From positions 108,797 to 151,778 of the forward strand of contig CAJTPM010000008.1 in assembly GCA_910578085.1 (NCBI GenBank): a DNA stretch of 42,982 nt, given 5' to 3'. The notes under the pieces are model-generated. The model had not been told where the DNA came from. It worked only from the letters and a program-made list of their open reading frames with translations, and searched no databases. The position numbers and the translations under genes were made by a program. Source of the stretch: an uncultured Lachnospiraceae bacterium. GTDB taxonomy: Bacteria; Bacillota; Clostridia; Lachnospirales; Lachnospiraceae. This document shows positions 16,979 to 24,258 of this stretch, in pieces (position 1 is the first letter of the stretch; every line of letters starts with the position of its first letter).

Positions 16979-18646
16979 ATGAGCGAAGAAGTTATTTCAA
17001 GGAATTTTATAGAGCAGGAGATCGATAAGGATCTGGCGGAGGGGAATTACGACCATGTCTGTACCAGGTTTCCGCCGGAGCCTAACGGCTATCTGCATAT
17101 CGGACATGCGAAGAGTATTCTGTTAAATTACGGGCTGGCTGAGCAGTATGGCGGGAAGTTTAATCTGCGCTTTGATGATACGAATCCGACGAAGGAAAAG
17201 ACGGAGTTTGTAGAGTCTATTATTGCGGATGTGAAATGGCTGGGAGCGGATTATGAGGACAGGCTGTTTTTTGCGTCCAATTATTTCGAGAAGATGTATG
17301 AGGGCGCTGTGAAGTTAATTAAAAAAGGGAAGGCATATGTGTCGGACCTGACGGCGGATGAGATGCGGGAGTACAGAGGGACTCTGACCGAGGCGGGAAA
17401 AGAAGATCCGAACAGAAACCGCAGTGTGGAAGAGAATCTGGCGCTGTTTGAAGCGATGAGAAACGGAGCGTTTGCGGATGGAGAAAAGACGCTGCGGGCG
17501 AAGATCGATATGGCTTCCCCGAATATGAATATGCGGGATCCCATCATCTACCGGGTGGCCCATATGTCCCACCACAATACCGGGGATAAGTGGTGCATTT
17601 ATCCGATGTATGATTATGCGCATCCCATCGAGGACGCGGAGGAGGGCGTGACGCACTCTATCTGTACGCTGGAGTTTGAGGACCACAGGCCGCTCTATGA
17701 CTGGGTGCTGCAGGAGCTGGAGTATGAGATGCCGCCCAGGCAGATCGAGTTTGCGAAGATGTACCTGACAAATGTGGTGACGGGAAAGAGATATATCAAG
17801 AAGCTGGTGGAGGAAGGCATCGTGGACGGCTGGGATGATCCCAGGCTTGTATCCATTGCGGCTCTCAGGAGACGGGGATTTACGCCGGAGTCCATCAGAC
17901 GGTTCGTGGATCTGTGCGGTGTGTCAAAGGCCCAGTCTTCAGCGGAGTATTCCATGCTGGAATACTGTATCAGGGAGGATCTGAAGCTCAAAAAGCCGCG
18001 GATGATGGCAGTTTTAGATCCGATTAAACTGGTGATCGACAATTATCCGGAGGGAGAGACGGAGGAGCTTCTGGTGGCCAACAATCTGGAGAATCCGGAA
18101 CTTGGCAGCAGAAAGGTGCCCTTCGGCAGAGAACTGTATATTGAGCGGGATGATTTTTTAGAGGAGCCGCCGAAAAAGTATTTCCGGATGTTCCCGGGCA
18201 ATGAGGTGCGGCTGATGCATGCCTATTTTGTGAAATGTACGGGCTGTGAAAAGGATGAAAACGGCAGTGTGACCGTGGTGCACGGCACCTATGATCCGGC
18301 CAGCAGAGGCGGCAACAGCCCGGACGGCAGGAAAGTGAAAGGGACGATCCACTGGGTGAACGCACAGACCGCTGTGTCTGCACAGGTGCGTCTGTATGAG
18401 AATATCGTGGATGAGGAAAAAGGGGTTTACAATGAGGACGGTTCTTTGAACCTGAATCCGAATTCGCTGACAGTGCTTGAGAACTGTTATATGGAGCCGG
18501 CGCTGAAGGATGCGGCGGTATCGGAAAGCTTCCAGTTTGTCAGACAGGGATTTTTCTGTGTGGACAGCAGGGACTCAAAGCCCGGGGAGCCTGTGTTTAA
18601 CAGAATCGTATCGCTGAAAAGTTCTTTTGTGTTGCCGAAAGGGTGA
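16979..18646 (+). CDS. glnS: Glutaminyl-tRNA synthetase
   Basis: A 555-residue class I synthetase, close to the 554 of E. coli GlnRS. The Rossmann domain has PPEPNGYLHIGHAKS with HIGH at residues 40-43. GWDDPRLVSIAALRRRG and YCIREDLKLKKPRMMAVLDP follow, then the beta-barrel anticodon-binding domains. The KMSKS loop, normally VMSKRK in GlnRS, reads VVTGKRY (about residues 266-272); a lysine remains at 270. ATG 16979 has GGGAGA (16967-16972) 6 bases upstream. The frame extends further back only through the tandem repeats, so a longer start should be rejected. Confidence 0.96.
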   Translation: MSEEVISRNFIEQEIDKDLAEGNYDHVCTRFPPEPNGYLHIGHAKSILLNYGLAEQYGGKFNLRFDDTNPTKEKTEFVESIIADVKWLGADYEDRLFFASNYFEKMYEGAVKLIKKGKAYVSDLTADEMREYRGTLTEAGKEDPNRNRSVEENLALFEAMRNGAFADGEKTLRAKIDMASPNMNMRDPIIYRVAHMSHHNTGDKWCIYPMYDYAHPIEDAEEGVTHSICTLEFEDHRPLYDWVLQELEYEMPPRQIEFAKMYLTNVVTGKRYIKKLVEEGIVDGWDDPRLVSIAALRRRGFTPESIRRFVDLCGVSKAQSSAEYSMLEYCIREDLKLKKPRMMAVLDPIKLVIDNYPEGETEELLVANNLENPELGSRKVPFGRELYIERDDFLEEPPKKYFRMFPGNEVRLMHAYFVKCTGCEKDENGSVTVVHGTYDPASRGGNSPDGRKVKGTIHWVNAQTAVSAQVRLYENIVDEEKGVYNEDGSLNLNPNSLTVLENCYMEPALKDAAVSESFQFVRQGFFCVDSRDSKPGEPVFNRIVSLKSSFVLPKG

Positions 18647-18668
18647 CAAAATAGCATGCGGAGGTGTA

Positions 18669-18696
18669 TGATATAATATCGACAGATATTATATCA
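18669..18696 (+). promoter_or_regulatory. Extended -10 promoter inside a perfect palindrome
   Basis: A 12-base inverted repeat (18669-18680 and 18685-18696) is separated by GACA. The left arm itself reads TGATATAAT, a perfect extended -10 element, with no good -35 upstream. A dimeric repressor on the palindrome would cover the -10, so the site looks like an operator-promoter for the hybrid kinase gene. A second small inverted repeat, TGCCGG/CCGGCA (18735-18755), lies in the leader. The protein that would bind is unknown. Confidence 0.6.
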
Positions 18697-18801
18697 GCGC
18701 CGAGCATTTGAGCGCGGATTTGCAGGTTTCGGTATGCCGGTACACTGGTCCGGCAGGCATTAGTTAAAATCAGATCTGGCAGTTAGATGGAGATATGTAG
18801 T

Positions 18802-21360
18802 ATGAAAGAGAAACCAGTCGAAAGGGAAAAGCATAGAGGGATCCCCCTGCTCGTCTCCATTGTATTGGTTTTTATTGTTTTGGGGACGACTGTATATGCG
18901 GTGGCGCAGAAAACGACCGGAGAGATGTCCGAGGCGGCGATCCAGAATCTGAGCGAGAGTCTGGATCTGATTCAATATACTATTGAGGCAATTTTCCGAA
19001 ACCAGACAGAGTTTCAGGAACTGATTGCCGGGGAGGCAGCGGCAGCAAAGGATCCGGCGGAGTATATCCGCACCTTTCAGAAAAATGAGACTATGGTGAA
19101 GATGGCGTTTATTCCGGCAGGAAAGGCGGAAGGCGTATCCAACACAGGGGAGATATTTTCCGAGAAAGATCTGGATTTTTCCGCAGGGCATACGATGAAC
19201 GATATGCCGGTTTCAAAGTCCTACGTGAATTACATGGGAGCCTGGGCTCACACCGTAAAATGTCCTGTCAGGCGGGAGGATGAGGAGATCGGAACGCTGT
19301 ATGTAGAGTATATTTATGAATCCATGGACCGATCCCTTCCGGATGGTTTTTATAATAAGCAGGCAACACTGTATGTGATGGATGCGGAGAGCGAGCGTTT
19401 TATTCTGACGCCGAAGAGAATGGGAAAGCGCAATGCCGGGCATCTGAATCTGGATGATTTTTACCGGGCCAACGAAATCGTAGATCCGGGGATCCGGGCG
19501 GAAGTGGCGCGGAGTCTGAAAGAGGGTACGAATATCCTGTTTTATCATGATATCCGGGGCGTGAGCGCGCTCATCTATATGTGGTCAGTCAATGACGGAA
19601 CGATCTTTCTGGTGGGGTATGTGCCGGTGGAGGCTATTCAGCAGGAGGGGCGTAGCGTTAATCAGAGTATTCTCCTCGTTGTAACTGCCATGCTAGTGGC
19701 TTTTCTGGCCTGTGTTATGCTGTATTATTTCAATTGGAGTCAGCAGGACAGGATCCGCAAAGAGCGGGAGGCAGAAAGGAAACTCCATAACATACAGCTT
19801 GCGGAGGCACTGCGGGCGGCGCAGATCGCCAGCAGCTCCAAGACAATGTTTCTTTCCAACATGTCCCATGATATCCGGACGCCGATGAATGCGGTTTTGG
19901 GCTTTACTACGCTTCTGGCGAAGGATGCGGATGATCCGGTCAAGGTGCGCGAATACACGAAGAAGATCACGGCTTCCGGTCAGCATCTTCTCGGTTTGAT
20001 CAATGATGTGCTGGACGTGTCAAAGATCGAGAGCGGGAAAGTGGTTCTGAATTTTGAAAAATTTACATTAAACGATGTAATCTCCTCTGTGGAGGCGATT
20101 ATTCTGCCGATGGCGAAGGCAAAGGGGCAGGAATTTCATGTGGAAGTGTCAGGAATCAGGCATGAATATCTGGAGGGGGATGAGACGAGGCTCAATCAGA
20201 TTCTGATCAACCTGTTGTCCAACGCAGTAAAATATACCCAGGAGGGCGGTCATATCAGACTGCGCATTCTTGGGTTAAAACAGTATTCTGCCCAGTATGA
20301 ACACATGAGGATTGAGGTGGAGGACGACGGCTATGGTATGACGCCCGAGTACCTTGAGACGATCTTTGAGCCCTTTACCAGGGCGGAAAACAGTACCACG
20401 AATAAGGTGCAGGGGACAGGTCTTGGTATGGCGATCACGAAGAGCATCGTAGGACTGATGGGCGGTACGATAGATGTCTCCAGTGAACTGAACAGAGGAT
20501 CGATTTTCACGGTGGAGCTGGAGCTTCGCATTCAGGAGGGCCAGGAGGATAGCCTTTTCTGGAAAACAAAAGGAATTTCCCGGATTCTGATCGTGGATGA
20601 AGATCCGGAGAACTGCGATAATGTGCGGGAGCTGATGCAGGATACAGGCGTTATGCTGGACGCCATGGGAATTGAGAAGGCTTTGAACTGTCTGCAGGGT
20701 GATAACGGATCCTGTCAGCTGGTTCTGGTGGACTGGGATGTGGAAAAGGCGGAGGGAATTGAGGCGGTGAAAGCGCTGCGCAGGGTTCTTCCGGACGCCG
20801 TGCCGATACTGCTTTTAGCGGAGTATGATACGGAAGGAATCGAGGAAGCGCTTCGGGTGGAGAATACGCATCTTCTCACGAAGCCGTTCTTTGTCTCGGC
20901 GCTTCGGGAAAAGATCGCGGAGATATGGAAGGATGGAGAAAGCCGGGAAGAGATGAAACCGGAAGAGGCAAAGGATCTGGAGGGACTGCATTTTCTGGCG
21001 GCGGAGGACAATGGGATCAATGCGGAGATTCTGATAGAAGTTCTGAAAATGGAGGGAGCTACCTGTGAGGTGGCTGAGAATGGGCGTCTGGCTGTGGAAC
21101 GCTTTGAGAAGGCCCCGGAGGACGAGTTTGATGCGATCCTGATGGATGTACAGATGCCGGTGATGAACGGCTATGAGGCGGCGAGAGCCATCCGTTCCCT
21201 GGAGAAGAAAGGAGCCAGGCAGATACCGATCATCGCCATGACGGCAAATGCTTTTGCGGAGGATGAAAAGGAAGCGCTGGCGGCCGGGATGAATGCCCAT
21301 GTAGCGAAACCGTTAGATGTGGAAGTGTTGAGAAAAGTAATCGGAAAATATGTGGGGTAA
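18802..21360 (+). CDS. Hybrid sensor histidine kinase with two receiver domains
   Basis: About 852 residues. A transmembrane helix near the N-terminus, an extracellular region of about 250 residues and a second helix (SILLVVTAMLVAFLACVML) form the sensor. A HisKA domain follows with H356 in SNMSHDIRTPMNAV, then a HATPase with NLLSNAVKYT and GTGLGMAI. The first receiver is degenerate (VDEDPEN, D644 in LVDWDVE). The second is canonical (AAEDNGINAE, D782 in LMDVQMPVMNG, K in AKPLD). No DNA-binding output is present, so the signal must pass on by phosphotransfer or interaction. ATG 18802 is preferred to 18787 because GGAG (18789-18792) lies 9 bases before it. The next gene encodes a binding lipoprotein 17 bases away. 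Confidence 0.9.
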   Translation: MKEKPVEREKHRGIPLLVSIVLVFIVLGTTVYAVAQKTTGEMSEAAIQNLSESLDLIQYTIEAIFRNQTEFQELIAGEAAAAKDPAEYIRTFQKNETMVKMAFIPAGKAEGVSNTGEIFSEKDLDFSAGHTMNDMPVSKSYVNYMGAWAHTVKCPVRREDEEIGTLYVEYIYESMDRSLPDGFYNKQATLYVMDAESERFILTPKRMGKRNAGHLNLDDFYRANEIVDPGIRAEVARSLKEGTNILFYHDIRGVSALIYMWSVNDGTIFLVGYVPVEAIQQEGRSVNQSILLVVTAMLVAFLACVMLYYFNWSQQDRIRKEREAERKLHNIQLAEALRAAQIASSSKTMFLSNMSHDIRTPMNAVLGFTTLLAKDADDPVKVREYTKKITASGQHLLGLINDVLDVSKIESGKVVLNFEKFTLNDVISSVEAIILPMAKAKGQEFHVEVSGIRHEYLEGDETRLNQILINLLSNAVKYTQEGGHIRLRILGLKQYSAQYEHMRIEVEDDGYGMTPEYLETIFEPFTRAENSTTNKVQGTGLGMAITKSIVGLMGGTIDVSSELNRGSIFTVELELRIQEGQEDSLFWKTKGISRILIVDEDPENCDNVRELMQDTGVMLDAMGIEKALNCLQGDNGSCQLVLVDWDVEKAEGIEAVKALRRVLPDAVPILLLAEYDTEGIEEALRVENTHLLTKPFFVSALREKIAEIWKDGESREEMKPEEAKDLEGLHFLAAEDNGINAEILIEVLKMEGATCEVAENGRLAVERFEKAPEDEFDAILMDVQMPVMNGYEAARAIRSLEKKGARQIPIIAMTANAFAEDEKEALAAGMNAHVAKPLDVEVLRKVIGKYVG

Positions 21361-21377
21361 GAAGGCAGATTGAGAAT

Positions 21378-22685
21378 ATGATTGAAAGAAAAGGGAAAAA
21401 ACGGCAGATAGCAGGTATTCTGGCAGGATTGATGGTGTTGACATTGACAGCCTGTGGTAGGGATGACGGACCGAAAAACCTGATTCAGGAGGAAAATGGG
21501 GAAGAGAGGATTATTAACTTCTTCAGCCCCATGGAAAAGACGGATCCGGATGCGGAAAATGTGGCGAGAAGTGCATCGGATCTGACGATCGCTATGGCAG
21601 AAGAGAAGCTGGGAGTGACTGTGACGTATAAAACCTATACGGCGGAAGACTACCAGGATAAAACCTACGACGAAGTTACCCTGGAGAGAGCACGCAATAA
21701 TATGGACGATGTGTACCTGCTCAACCCGGATGTGATTCTGGCGTTGGGAGAGGAGGGGAAGCTTTTGGATCTCTCGGGGCTTGAAAGTGCGAAGAATCTT
21801 CGGGAGATCATAAGGACAGCCAACACGGTGGACGGAAAGCTGGTGGCAATCCCGCAGGAGGTAGTGGCATACGGGCTGTTTGTAAATAAAGATATGTTTG
21901 ATCAGTATGGTCTTGCTCTGCCGGAGACGCCTGAGGAATTTCTGCACTGCTGTGAGGTGTTTCAGGAGAATGGGATTAAGACGCCCGTGGGCGCAAACCG
22001 CTGGTGGCTGGAGACTTTTGTCTTTGCCCAGGCCTTTGCGGATCTGTACAACGGCGGAAACACCGAGGCGGAGATCGCAGCGCTGAACAGTGGGGAAGCC
22101 AGATACAGCGACTATATGCGGCCTGGCTTTGAATTCCTGAAAGAGCTGATGGACAAAGGCTATATCGATGCGGAAAAAGCGTTAGTCAGTGAAGCGATTG
22201 ACGGAGAGGGAGAAGATTTTCTCTCCGGAAAGACGCCCATTGTCATGGCGTACTGGGGCGCGGCAAATGCGGAAACGGCTTACGGAAAGACGGATTTCGA
22301 AATGCAGGTCATCGGTTTTCCCAGTGACAGAGGACAGATGCCGGTGATGCCCATGACCGGTTTCGGGATCGGTGCGGAGGCGGAACACGCGGAGGATGCG
22401 CTGCAGATGATGGATATCATACTCTCCGATGAGGCGTTGCAGGTATATTCGGAGACAAACCGGGTGATCTCCCCGTCGAAAAATGTGTCTGTGGAGTGTG
22501 TTCCCGCGCTGAAACCGTTGAATGACAGGATCGAGGAGGGCGTCTATGTGCTGGGATCCAATGCGGGCATGAAAGTAGAACAGTGGGGCAACACCTGCCT
22601 GATCGTGCGGGAACTGTTAGGAGGAGCTACGGTGGATGAGTGTATGGCAGAGTTTGACAAATTGCAGGATGAGGTTTTGGAGTAG
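21378..22685 (+). CDS. Orphan extracellular solute-binding lipoprotein
   Basis: A 435-residue family 1 binding protein. The signal peptide has basic residues 4-9 and a hydrophobic core, ending in the lipobox LTAC with lipidated cysteine 26. Mature-domain features include DDVYLLNPDVILALGEEGKL, YGLFVNKDMFDQYGL and KTPIVMAYWGA. There is no permease or ATPase gene beside it. It directly follows the hybrid kinase, so it may deliver ligand to the kinase sensor domain instead of to a transporter. That is inferred from gene order. The ribosome site is weak (GAAGG about 12 bases before the ATG). Confidence 0.88.
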   Translation: MIERKGKKRQIAGILAGLMVLTLTACGRDDGPKNLIQEENGEERIINFFSPMEKTDPDAENVARSASDLTIAMAEEKLGVTVTYKTYTAEDYQDKTYDEVTLERARNNMDDVYLLNPDVILALGEEGKLLDLSGLESAKNLREIIRTANTVDGKLVAIPQEVVAYGLFVNKDMFDQYGLALPETPEEFLHCCEVFQENGIKTPVGANRWWLETFVFAQAFADLYNGGNTEAEIAALNSGEARYSDYMRPGFEFLKELMDKGYIDAEKALVSEAIDGEGEDFLSGKTPIVMAYWGAANAETAYGKTDFEMQVIGFPSDRGQMPVMPMTGFGIGAEAEHAEDALQMMDIILSDEALQVYSETNRVISPSKNVSVECVPALKPLNDRIEEGVYVLGSNAGMKVEQWGNTCLIVRELLGGATVDECMAEFDKLQDEVLE

Positions 22686-22732
22686 AATAAGAACAGAGAA
22701 GCCGATTCCCCGGCAGACAAATACGATGGCTC

Positions 22733-22772
22733 AAAAAATCCCGGTATGTGCTATGATGCCTGTACCGGGATT
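22733..22772 (-). terminator. Rho-independent terminator of the tetR gene
   Basis: Perfect 10-base arms (22737-22746 and 22763-22772, CCCGGTA/TACCGGG core) with a 16-base loop. On the minus strand the hairpin is followed by a run of T (the A-run at 22733-22738 on the plus strand). It lies about 100 bases past the tetR stop, in the right orientation to end that transcript. Confidence 0.8.
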
Positions 22773-22805
22773 CTCTGGCTGAATATGCATATTCTTACGG
22801 ATTTT

Positions 22806-22848
22806 GTAGCAAGTGCAAAGTTCTGGACTGAGCTGCTACTGTTTTTTT
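22806..22848 (+). terminator. Rho-independent terminator after the binding-protein gene
   Basis: GTAGCA (22806-22811) pairs with TGCTAC (22834-22839), with AGT/ACT pairing further inside, and the stem is followed by TGTTTTTTT. It lies about 120 bases after the plus-strand lipoprotein gene and ends the transcript coming from the hybrid kinase. The loop is long, so strength is uncertain. Confidence 0.6.
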
Positions 22849-22875
22849 AATTGGAGGGAATACTGTGTCTGTTTG

Positions 22876-23478
22876 CTATTTAGTAAAAAACTTCTCCAGA
22901 AATTCGATATAAGCGATATTCTCCTGATAGAGCGCCTCCACCTGAAAGCTGCCGCTTGCGAAGTGTTCTTCCATCAGATTTTTTAAAGAGAAACGAAGGA
23001 TATTCCGAAGTTTTGCGGAGTCTGTGTCCGCGGGAAGCAAACCGAGATCGGCCTGGGCGTCAAAAGCATCATAGAGTGCTGCCAGCTCTTTTTTCTTTTC
23101 GCAGGTGGCTGCCAGCGCTTCCGCTGCCGTTTCGGTATTGAATTTTTCCAGAAAAAGCTGCATGCAGGGATAATTTTTCAGAGCCTGCAGGCGGCCGGTT
23201 TCGATCTGTTTGTACAGGGTAAAGAAATTTGTCTCCTCAGCGTCCACGGCTGCCCGCAGTTCCATGGACATAAAACGTACGCTGTAATCGTAGATAAAGC
23301 TGTAAAGACCTGATTTAGAACCAAAGTAGTGAAATAAAAGCCCTTTGCTGATACCGGCTTCCTTTACAATATCGTCTGTGCTGGCAAACTGATAGCCTCG
23401 CATACTGAATATTTTCAGGGCGGCGTTGATCATGCGGTCCTGTTTTTCTTTTTTCAGATCAAAAAATTTTTCATTCAT
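22876..23478 (-). CDS. TetR/AcrR-family transcriptional regulator
   Basis: A 200-residue repressor-type regulator. The N-terminal helix-turn-helix covers about residues 15-60, with MINAALKIFSMRGYQFASTDDIVKEAGISKGLLFHYFGSKSGLY, quoted here in part: the turn is at AGISKGLLFHYF. The remaining helices form a ligand-binding and dimer domain. I place the start at 23478 (MNEKFFDLKK), where homology normally begins; the frame runs 54 codons further but that part covers the promoter. A candidate operator and promoter lie just upstream. The divergent plus-strand gene at 23706 may be a target. Ligand unknown. Confidence 0.88.
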   Translation of the reverse strand: MNEKFFDLKKEKQDRMINAALKIFSMRGYQFASTDDIVKEAGISKGLLFHYFGSKSGLYSFIYDYSVRFMSMELRAAVDAEETNFFTLYKQIETGRLQALKNYPCMQLFLEKFNTETAAEALAATCEKKKELAALYDAFDAQADLGLLPADTDSAKLRNILRFSLKNLMEEHFASGSFQVEALYQENIAYIEFLEKFFTK

Positions 23479-23531
23479 AGGTAAATCCAGTCTTTCTTTT
23501 GTGTTATAAGAGTATCTGTTTTCGCTTTTGT

Positions 23532-23583
23532 TGACTTTGATAGTCAGTTTTATTATCATAGCACATTTTGGGCTGTCAGGCAA
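23532..23583 (-). promoter_or_regulatory. tetR promoter with palindromic operator
   Basis: On the minus strand TTGCCT (23583-23578) and TATGAT (23560-23555) are spaced by 17 bases. Just downstream, at about the transcription start, lies the palindrome TGACT-N5-AGTCA (23532-23546), the kind of short dyad a TetR dimer binds. Binding there would block the gene's own promoter, so autoregulation is likely. On the plus strand a consensus -35 TTGACA (23592-23597) points the other way, toward the gene at 23706, but its -10 is poor. Confidence 0.65.
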
Positions 23584-23705
23584 CCGCAATTTTGACAATA
23601 TTGCAGAGGTGTATAAATAGTTAAAATATACTCTTTTCAATTTTAGTATTTCGTATTAAGATACTAGTAAGAAATAAAATCGCAACCATGTAAAAGGAGA
23701 GGAAA

Positions 23706-24209
23706 ATGGCTAAAAAATTTGGAAAATTTGTATTGACTGTGACAGCTTTGGGAGCAGCGGCGGTGGGCGCTTACTACTATCTGCAGGGAAAGGAGAAACC
23801 GGCGAAACCTGTGGCTTATGACGATGACGATTTTGACGATTTCAGTGAAGATCTGGATGAAGAGCCGGAAGAGAGGACCTATGTGACGCTGACGCCGGAG
23901 AAGGTGACCGAAACGGTGAAGAAAGCGGCGGAGGAGGCGAAGGACTTCGCACAGTTCGCAGCGGGTGAGGCAAAAGAGTTTGCACAGGATGTGATCCAGA
24001 GTACAAAGGAAGCCATTGCAGCGAGAAAAGAAAGTACAAAAGCGGCAGCGGAAGAAGTTGTAGAAGAAGCAGGGGAAGCTGCCTCGGAGGCCGCTGAAGA
24101 AGCGGGCGAGGTTCTGGAAGAGACAGTGGAGGAAGTGAAAGAAGCTGTAAGCGTAAATACGCCGAAAGTGGAAACCTTTCTGGATGAGGAAGAGGAAGAT
24201 AACGAATAA
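23706..24209 (+). CDS. Acidic membrane-anchored helical protein (unknown function)
   Basis: A 167-residue protein with a single N-terminal hydrophobic helix (about residues 8-25), then an Asp-rich stretch and a long Ala/Glu/Lys-rich helical region (about 65-150) with repeated EEA, EAA and TVKKAAEEAK-like heptads. This layout recalls YtxH-type or apolipoprotein-like helical proteins. It is strongly acidic. AAAGGAGAGG lies before the ATG. It starts divergently from tetR and precedes addB by 49 bases, so it may share a transcript with addB. I cannot assign a function. Confidence 0.7.
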   Translation: MAKKFGKFVLTVTALGAAAVGAYYYLQGKEKPAKPVAYDDDDFDDFSEDLDEEPEERTYVTLTPEKVTETVKKAAEEAKDFAQFAAGEAKEFAQDVIQSTKEAIAARKESTKAAAEEVVEEAGEAASEAAEEAGEVLEETVEEVKEAVSVNTPKVETFLDEEEEDNE

Positions 24210-24258
24210 CAGCGAAGAGAAAGATGACGAATAGCGTCGTAGTGTAAGGAACAGAGTT

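Noticed and set aside
18700..18786. Riboswitch in the leader of the hybrid kinase gene
   Set aside because: Small hairpins are present but no conserved core of a known riboswitch such as c-di-GMP could be recognised.
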